Assembly: GCF_900104695.1 (NCBI RefSeq)
Contig: NZ_FNSW01000001.1
Span: 1,798,001-1,862,000 of the forward strand
Source of the DNA: Paenibacillus sp. GP183
Lineage (GTDB): Bacteria; Bacillota; Bacilli; Paenibacillales; NBRC-103111
Length of the DNA stretch: 64,000 bases
Direction: 5' to 3'
Shown: positions 58,786-64,000 of the stretch, piece by piece
Position numbering within the stretch: the first letter of the stretch is position 1
How the letters are laid out: every line of letters begins with the position of its first letter
Notes under the pieces: generated by a model
What the model was told of the DNA's origin: nothing
Seen by the model: only the letters and a program-made list of their open reading frames with translations
The model's database searches: none
Translations under genes and position numbers: made by a program

Positions 58786-60087
58786 TTATCTAGTATAGGA
58801 AGGCAGCCAATCTCCGTGCGCTTCAATTAAATCATCGCAAAGCGATACGATATCATCCAGCGAAAGTTCAGCCGCTGTATGCGGATCCAACATCGCCGCG
58901 TGATATATATGTTCTCTTTTGCGTGTGATGGCCGCTTCTATAGTCAGCAGCTGGGTATTGATGTTGGTTCGGTTTAAAGCAGCCAATTGCGGGGGCAGAT
59001 CTCCAACATAAGTCGGTGTAACGCCGCTGGCATCCACGAGGCAGGGGACCTCCACGCAGGCTTCCTTCGGAAGATTCGTGATGAGACCTGTATTCATGAC
59101 ATTTCCGCCAATTTTATATGGAATGTTAGTCTCCATTGCTTCAAAGATGTAGGATGCATACTCATGCGACCGATGATGCTCAAGATTCTGGTTGTTTACC
59201 AGCTCCTCCCGCATCTTCTTCCAACGCTCGATTTGATTTACACACCGGCGCGGGTATTCATCCAGCGGGATATTGAAGCGTTCGATCAGCTCCGGGTAAT
59301 TTTGTTTGATAAAATATGGATGATACTCGGCTGTATGCTCGGAGGACTCTGTATTATAATACCCAAACCGGAACATCATCTCATAACGCACCATGTCACC
59401 ATGCTTTTCCTTCTGCTTTTCAGCGGCCCTGCGCTTAATTTCCGGATATATATCAACACCGTCTTTCGTAACCTCAAGCAGCCAGGCCATATGGTTGATA
59501 CCGGCAATTTTAGTTTGAACCCCTGCGCTGTCAAGTCCCAAGCTTTTAAACAATTCAGGCATGCAGGCCTGCACGCTATGGCAAAGTCCGACAGTTTGCA
59601 CTCCACCGTAAGTATTCATTACATTCGTCAAAACAGCCATTGGATTTGAATAGTTCAGGAACAAGGCCTCAGGACACATCTCTTGAATATCTGATGCAAA
59701 GTCAAGCATCACCGGAATCGTTCTCAGGTTACGGAAAATGCCGCCTATCCCAATCGTATCGGCAATCGTTTGACGGAGGCCGTATTTCTTGGGTACCTCA
59801 AAATCCGTGATCGTACAAGGATCATATCCGCCTACCTGAATCGCATTAACGATAAATTTTGCACCGCTCAGCGCTTCTTTCCTATTGGTATATGCCTTTA
59901 CTACACAGCTGCTTTTCGCTGCCCTTTTGAGATTGTTCAGCATATTTTCCGAATCTTTCAACCGCTGATGATCAATATCAAATAAAGCCAATTCAAAACC
60001 TTGAAGTGCAGGCGTTAACATGCAATCTCCGAGTACGTTCTTGGCAAAAACCGTACTGCCCGCTCCTAAAAAAGTGATCTTGGACAT
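58786..60087 (-). CDS. melA: GH4 alpha-galactosidase (MelA-like)
   Basis: 433 residues from ATG 60087 (AGGAGGA upstream). NAD-binding KITFLGAGSTVFAKNVLGDCM, then LFLNYSNPMAVLTN, GLCHSVQACM and GINHMAWLLEV with the Mn-binding cysteine and histidine of family GH4. GH4 enzymes cleave by an NAD-dependent redox mechanism; this sub-pattern (SVQ, NHMAW) is that of alpha-galactosidase MelA acting on melibiose or raffinose. An operator-like repeat lies upstream. The AraC gene at 60711 is the likely regulator. No melibiose transporter is visible. Confidence 0.9.
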   Translation of the reverse strand: MSKITFLGAGSTVFAKNVLGDCMLTPALQGFELALFDIDHQRLKDSENMLNNLKRAAKSSCVVKAYTNRKEALSGAKFIVNAIQVGGYDPCTITDFEVPKKYGLRQTIADTIGIGGIFRNLRTIPVMLDFASDIQEMCPEALFLNYSNPMAVLTNVMNTYGGVQTVGLCHSVQACMPELFKSLGLDSAGVQTKIAGINHMAWLLEVTKDGVDIYPEIKRRAAEKQKEKHGDMVRYEMMFRFGYYNTESSEHTAEYHPYFIKQNYPELIERFNIPLDEYPRRCVNQIERWKKMREELVNNQNLEHHRSHEYASYIFEAMETNIPYKIGGNVMNTGLITNLPKEACVEVPCLVDASGVTPTYVGDLPPQLAALNRTNINTQLLTIEAAITRKREHIYHAAMLDPHTAAELSLDDIVSLCDDLIEAHGDWLPSYTR

Positions 60088-60133
60088 GGATGATTTCCTC
60101 CTGTATGATAAAAAGTGAGATGCTCTTATATCG

Positions 60134-60189
60134 AATATACGCCTTCTATCAGCGAATTCATATGGAGACATCCCACTTCTATATGGAGA
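60134..60189 (-). promoter_or_regulatory. melA promoter with 21-bp AraC-type direct repeats
   Basis: ATATGGAGA occurs at 60160 and 60181, exactly 21 bp apart (two helix turns). On the minus strand a -10 TATATT (60139-60134) lies 17 bp from a poor -35 that overlaps the nearer repeat. This is the layout of an AraC-activated promoter. Confidence 0.6.
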
Positions 60190-60196
60190 TATGTAG

Positions 60197-60619
60197 TTAT
60201 CTGTAAACTGAATGGCGTGCAGCCTTCCAAGTCATGAACTGCATCACCGCGATCAGCAGAAAAGCGGTCCCGGCAAGCATGGGAATCGTTATAAATCCCA
60301 GCCAGCGGATGTAATCCACATTGCAAGGTACTGGGCCGCATGAGGTTGCGGCTTCCTGAAACCATGAAGTCTCCTGCATCAAGATATGATAGATAGAGAT
60401 GCATGCTCCCCAGAACGCCATGGGTATAACATAGACGGTTAACTGGTAATCCTTACGTACAGAGGCTATGCCCAGTATGAGCACTAAAGGATACATCAAT
60501 ATCCGTTGGTACCAACAAAGTTTGCAAGGTAAATAATGCAGAATTTCCGAAAAATATAAGCTTCCCAGCGTGGCAATTAACGCAACCATCCAAGAGAGAT
60601 GCATACCGTTTTCCTTCAT
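60197..60619 (-). CDS. bdbC: disulfide bond formation protein BdbC/DsbB-type
   Basis: 140 residues, four membrane helices, the two cysteine pairs of DsbB-like enzymes: CKLC in LPCKLCWYQRILMYPL and CGPVPC in the second loop. It oxidises the thiol-disulfide oxidoreductase BdbD with quinone as acceptor. No bdbD is next to it. The gene lies between the melA promoter and the divergent AraC gene. Confidence 0.9.
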   Translation of the reverse strand: MKENGMHLSWMVALIATLGSLYFSEILHYLPCKLCWYQRILMYPLVLILGIASVRKDYQLTVYVIPMAFWGACISIYHILMQETSWFQEAATSCGPVPCNVDYIRWLGFITIPMLAGTAFLLIAVMQFMTWKAARHSVYR

Positions 60620-60710
60620 AAAACGTTTCCTGCCTATCGTGATCTCCCCCTTTGCCCTATATTATGGAAAATACGGCTGGACAAGTCAATGAAAGAAAGG
60701 AGAAGTTTTC

Positions 60711-61571
60711 GTGAAGATGCCCACCTATTCGTTTGCAATGAATCCTTTCCCAGGAAAAGGAGAGCTTACCGTGTTATTCGCAGGCAGCTCCCAGACAGAG
60801 CCGCAGCATCAAGCAGGACCGCAGGTGCTAGACTATTATCTCGTCCATATGGTCATTTCCGGCAAAGGCAGCTTTCGCTCGATGGGCAAAGATTATGAGC
60901 TCGGTAAAGGCGATCACTTCTTCATCTTCCCCGGCGAGCTTGTAAGCTATATATCCGATCGGGACGATCCTTGGTGCTATCGCTGGATCGCTTGTAAAGG
61001 AACTCATATTGTTCAGCTGCTCAGTCAGCTCGGCATCTCGCCTTATAAACCGATTGTGCATACAAAGCAGAGCCGTAAAACCACAGCCTTATTTTATCAG
61101 GTTGAACAAATATTGCGTGAAGGACATGCCTCCTGCGATATTCAGGCAGAGGGTTATTTGCGGCTCTTGCTGGGCGAATATGCGAAGCAGGCACTTGTTC
61201 CTGTGCCGCGGCAAACATCCATCTCTCCCCAGCAGCAGCAAATGGAACAGGCCATACTGTGGCTTACGCTGCAGTACAATAAACCGATATCCATCGAGCA
61301 GATGGCTTATGATCTAGGATATCATCGTACTTATCTCTCCAAAATTTTCAAAGCGTACACCGGACTCGCACCCATGCATTATTTGCTCAAGCTGCGTATG
61401 GAGCGTGCAAAGCTGCTTTTACAGGAGCAGCTTACTATTGAACAGGTAGCTTCCTCAGTCGGCTTTACCGATGCGCTGTACTTCTCGAAGCAGTTTAAAA
61501 AATGGTCAGGCTTCTCGCCAAGCGAATACCGGCTCGGCAAACCTATATCCGCTTACGATTGCTCCCGGTAA
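60711..61571 (+). CDS. AraC-family transcriptional regulator
   Basis: 286 residues from GTG 60711 (AAAGGAG upstream). N-terminal cupin sensor domain (about 15-110; HMVISGKGSFRSMGKDYELGKGDHFFIFPGE) and a C-terminal pair of AraC helix-turn-helix motifs (ISIEQMAYDLGYHRTYLSKIFKAYTGLAPMHYLLKLRM and LTIEQVASSVGFTDALYFSKQFKKWSGFSPSEYR). A sugar-responsive activator, probably of the nearby alpha-galactosidase gene. Confidence 0.93.
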   Translation: MKMPTYSFAMNPFPGKGELTVLFAGSSQTEPQHQAGPQVLDYYLVHMVISGKGSFRSMGKDYELGKGDHFFIFPGELVSYISDRDDPWCYRWIACKGTHIVQLLSQLGISPYKPIVHTKQSRKTTALFYQVEQILREGHASCDIQAEGYLRLLLGEYAKQALVPVPRQTSISPQQQQMEQAILWLTLQYNKPISIEQMAYDLGYHRTYLSKIFKAYTGLAPMHYLLKLRMERAKLLLQEQLTIEQVASSVGFTDALYFSKQFKKWSGFSPSEYRLGKPISAYDCSR

Positions 61572-61605
61572 TATTTGCAACTACACCCAAGAAAGGAATA
61601 CAATT

Positions 61606-62175
61606 ATGTCATCTAAATATCAGTTGCAGCCGCAATATCCAGGGAACCGAATTTATTTACGGCAGTGGCAGCCTCAGGATGCAGCCGCGCTTTTGGAGTA
61701 TCGCCTGGAAAACCGCAGTTTTCTGCAGCCATTTGAACCCGCTCAGCCGAGCGACCATTTTACCTCCCAGTTTGCGGAGCAAAAAATCGAACAGTGGATC
61801 GACGAATCTGTAAGTGATATCGGCTATGCTTTTGGCATTTTCCTGATAGAGTCGGATTTACTCGTGGGTACCCTCCACCTCAATAGAGTGATTCGCGGGC
61901 CTCTCTTCAATTGCTTGGTCGGGTATTCGATGGCCCAGCGCTTTAATGGCCAAGGTCTGATGACCGAAGCTGTCGGTATCAGTCTTTCCATCGCGTTTGG
62001 ATCTCTGGCGCTGCATCGGGTGGAAGCTGGTGTGATGCCGCGTAACATTGGTTCCAAGCGCACTTTGGAGAAAAACGGGTTCAGGCAGGAAGGCCTTTTT
62101 CGAAAATATTTAAGAATTAACGGTGAATGGGAAGATCATGCGGTGTTTGCTATATTGGCGGATGAGTGGGTTTAA
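61606..62175 (+). CDS. GNAT acetyltransferase (RimJ/RimL-like)
   Basis: 189 residues. Pattern of ribosomal-protein N-acetyltransferases: NRIYLRQWQPQDAAALLEYR, GTLHLNRVIRGPLFNCLVGYSMAQRFNGQGLMTEAVG (acetyl-CoA loop) and HRVEAGVMPRNIGSKRTLEKNGFRQEGLFRKYLRINGEWEDH. Could act on a ribosomal protein N-terminus or on another amine. RBS AAGAAAGGA. 34 bp after the AraC gene. Confidence 0.9.
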   Translation: MSSKYQLQPQYPGNRIYLRQWQPQDAAALLEYRLENRSFLQPFEPAQPSDHFTSQFAEQKIEQWIDESVSDIGYAFGIFLIESDLLVGTLHLNRVIRGPLFNCLVGYSMAQRFNGQGLMTEAVGISLSIAFGSLALHRVEAGVMPRNIGSKRTLEKNGFRQEGLFRKYLRINGEWEDHAVFAILADEWV

Positions 62176-62241
62176 CTATTTCAATTTCTCACATGTTCAA
62201 TTTAGAGCGTTTACAATAGATAGCACAAGGAGGGATGCCTT

Positions 62242-62886
62242 ATGAAACAGTCTGATGGATTTGGTAAATTCCTGGAGCAATTAAGAGGCAAAATGTCTTT
62301 GCGTGACGCAGCCTATAAAAGCGGGTTGTCTCATGCTTATATCCGTGATCTCGAATTAGAGCGAAACCGCTCAACTAATGATAAGATAAAGCCTTCACCC
62401 GATACGCTCAAAAAACTTTCTGATGCTTACAACATTTCTTACACGGAGCTCATGATTAAGGCTGGTTATCTGGATAATCAAGAAACACAGGCAGCCCTTC
62501 CGGAAATTGATTTGAAAGAGGTCATGTTCATCGAACTCGGGGCCAAAGAAATTACCTACCACCAGCAAGATTCCAAAATGGTTAGAAATATGAACTCTCT
62601 CGTTGATTTCAGCGGTTTTTTGGACAAACTGGATGAACACATGTTCAAAAAAGTAGATAATGATTTATTCGTGAATCTGCACCATCTGCGAAAGTATATG
62701 GAAAAGGAAGGCAAGCTTTTCTTCGATGATCAAGGTCAAGGCAAGTATGTCACCATGTCAGCGCTGCGCCAGAAGAAGTATCATGACCTTATCTTAAGAT
62801 CCGTTGCAGCCAATACCGGTAACAGCCTGGAGTACAATTTTGGACGTAAAACCGGGAAATCAGCTTCCATTATCTCCATAAAGTGA
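62242..62886 (+). CDS. XRE helix-turn-helix plus LytTR-like regulator
   Basis: 214 residues. An XRE/Cro-type HTH (about 6-70; MSLRDAAYKSGLSHAYIRDLELERNRS) is fused to a second half that resembles a LytTR DNA-binding domain: IDLKEVMFIELGAKEITYHQQDSKMVRNMNSLVDF and DNDLFVNLHHLRKYMEKEGKLFFDDQGQGKYVTMSALRQKKYHDLILR. Two putative DNA-binding modules in one chain are unusual. There is no kinase or receiver domain. Single gene behind AAGGAGGG with its own terminator. Confidence 0.8.
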   Translation: MKQSDGFGKFLEQLRGKMSLRDAAYKSGLSHAYIRDLELERNRSTNDKIKPSPDTLKKLSDAYNISYTELMIKAGYLDNQETQAALPEIDLKEVMFIELGAKEITYHQQDSKMVRNMNSLVDFSGFLDKLDEHMFKKVDNDLFVNLHHLRKYMEKEGKLFFDDQGQGKYVTMSALRQKKYHDLILRSVAANTGNSLEYNFGRKTGKSASIISIK

Positions 62887-62910
62887 GACTAAAGAACGTG
62901 ATTAACTATC

Positions 62911-62948
62911 AAGATTCAAGTACGATTTGTACTTGATTCTTTTTTTTT
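62911..62948 (+). terminator. terminator of the XRE-LytTR gene
   Basis: AAGATTCAAGTAC pairs with GTACTTGATTCTT, then T8. Confidence 0.9.
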
Positions 62949-63015
62949 GTGATGAAAGCACTAATGAACGTGTCTATATTTGTAGAAAAATTATTTCCTC
63001 TCTGGAGTTGAGCCC

Positions 63016-64000
63016 ATGACACCTAAGCTACCTGTTCCTCGCAACAGAAAAAAAGGGGCAGAAATTCTGCTTATCGACTCCCAAGAGTCAGTGACGATTT
63101 GGGAAAATCGTGTGATGAAACCTATTTCCAGTACGGTTAAAGAACTGCCGGGAAGACCCTGGTTTGAGGAGCAGCTAAAACAATCGCTTCTTGAAGCAGA
63201 CGCTTCCGGGACAAAGGCAGCAGTCTTCTTTATCGACCTGGATCGATTTAAGCTGATCAATAATACATTTGGACATAGAACCGGAGACAAGCTGTTGTCT
63301 TACATAGGACATAAGCTGCTCCATACATACATAAAAGGTAAAAAAACTGCGGCCCGCTTCGGTGGCGACGAATTCATGCTGCTCTTGACAGATATTACTC
63401 ACCAGGATGAAGTTAACGCTTTTGCGAAATACCTGCTGGCTTATACAAGCGAACCTATTCTGTTTGAGGATTTTGAGCTGCAGCTGACTGCAAGTATCGG
63501 TATCAGCCTGTACCCCGACAATGGGAATGATGCCCAATCCCTGATTCAACGTGCGGATATTGCCATGTATAAAGCCAAGGAGATTGGCGGGAATACCTTT
63601 ACCCTTTTTGATCCGGACATGAATCGGCAATCCTTGCAGAGATTGCATCTGGAAATGGATCTTCGAAAAGCAATGGCACTGAGTGAACTCATGGTGTATT
63701 ATCAGCCTCTGGTTGATCTGCAAAGCGGGCATATTTTTGGAATGGAAGCACTGATTCGCTGGAAGCATCCGAAATGGGGTATGGTCCCTCCCTCCGATTT
63801 CATCCCCTTGGCGGAAGCAACAGGACTTATTATTCCTTTGGGAAGCTGGGTGCTGGAGCAAGCTTGCAGGCAAAATCAATTATGGAGCAGTTTGGGACAG
63901 ACGCCGCTAACTGTGGCAGTGAACATTTCAGTGCATCAAATCATGCAGCCCGGATTTGTTTCTTTCGTAGAAAACATCCTGTGCAAATCAGGTCTTTCTG
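63016..64000 (+). CDS. GGDEF-EAL domain protein, 3' end outside the window
   Basis: Open from ATG 63016 (TGGAG about 8 bp upstream) to the edge, 328 codons seen. A short N-terminal stretch is followed by a GGDEF domain (about 50-205; FFIDLDRFKLINNTFGHRTGD, AARFGGDEFMLLL) and the start of an EAL domain (YYQPLVDLQSGHIFGMEALIRWKHP, IPLAEATGLIIPLG). The GGDEF motif is intact, so c-di-GMP synthesis is possible; no RxxD inhibitory site is seen 5 residues before it. The EAL part is intact as far as it goes, so phosphodiesterase activity is equally possible. No N-terminal sensor domain of any size is present. Confidence 0.93.
   Translation, partial: MTPKLPVPRNRKKGAEILLIDSQESVTIWENRVMKPISSTVKELPGRPWFEEQLKQSLLEADASGTKAAVFFIDLDRFKLINNTFGHRTGDKLLSYIGHKLLHTYIKGKKTAARFGGDEFMLLLTDITHQDEVNAFAKYLLAYTSEPILFEDFELQLTASIGISLYPDNGNDAQSLIQRADIAMYKAKEIGGNTFTLFDPDMNRQSLQRLHLEMDLRKAMALSELMVYYQPLVDLQSGHIFGMEALIRWKHPKWGMVPPSDFIPLAEATGLIIPLGSWVLEQACRQNQLWSSLGQTPLTVAVNISVHQIMQPGFVSFVENILCKSGLS

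Noticed and set aside
58987-59649. A 220-codon ORF on the plus strand across the GH4 gene
   Set aside because: The GH4 motifs are on the other strand; this frame has no recognisable domain or ribosome site.

Overview
The window looks like a chromosomal segment of a low-to-mid GC, endospore-forming Bacillota, most likely a Paenibacillus or close relative. The reasons are strong AGGAGG-type ribosome binding sites, frequent TTG and GTG starts, a Bacillus-type lutABC operon, T-box and yybP-ykoY leaders, a YtpB-type terpene synthase, a DUF4015 hydrolase and a beta-propeller protein with a copper-amine-oxidase-like N-terminal domain. It is ordinary core and accessory chromosome with one insertion sequence; I see no prophage, rRNA, tRNA or CRISPR array.

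Layout. 0-5 kb: xylulokinase 3' end, then on the minus strand yesL-like, a probable 6S RNA with its own promoter and terminator, tal and glpX, and a CshA-type RNA helicase. 5-8 kb: a DUF4178/DUF4247 pair cut off from its terminator by an IS630-family element. 8-21 kb: YitT, TatA, DUF4015, FMN reductase, hydroxyacid dehydrogenase, a divergent seryl-tRNA synthetase behind a T-box, an operon of two unknown genes + ytpB + pfkA, two membrane transporters, nitroreductase and yebC. 21-35 kb: cold shock protein, methyltransferase, a Mn riboswitch with a TerC protein, pepF, the beta-propeller protein, DUF92, an HD-GYP protein, FAH, CapA, a phosphoesterase and an MFS pump. 35-46 kb: methyltransferases, VOC, DHH, a c-di-GMP riboswitch before an unknown gene, a frameshifted gene, SDR39U1-type epimerase, a HesB-like/DUF1450 pair, HxlR, map and an AI-2E-type permease. 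46-64 kb: flotillin/NfeD, small ORFs, lutABC with lutR, marR plus MFS pump, M14 peptidase, murI, polysaccharide deacetylase, GH4 alpha-galactosidase with an AraC regulator and BdbC, GNAT, an XRE-LytTR regulator, and a GGDEF-EAL protein running off the end.

The most unusual feature is a set of three intergenic arrays (35498-35680, 37795-37995, 45564-45748), each between convergent genes. Each has four short inverted repeats with 5-nt loops at centre-to-centre spacings of 52-62-52 bp (52-63-51 in the second), and a central inverted repeat. Stem sequences differ between arrays while pairing is kept, so this looks like one dispersed structured element. I could not compare it with databases.

Links between genes: c-di-GMP turnover (GGDEF-EAL and HD-GYP proteins) and sensing (GEMM-I riboswitch) all occur here. 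Sugar metabolism is represented by xylB, tal, glpX, pfkA and melA. Lactate use (lutABC/lutR), envelope and sporulation-type functions (murI, deacetylase, M14 peptidase, YtpB) and several efflux systems make up the rest.
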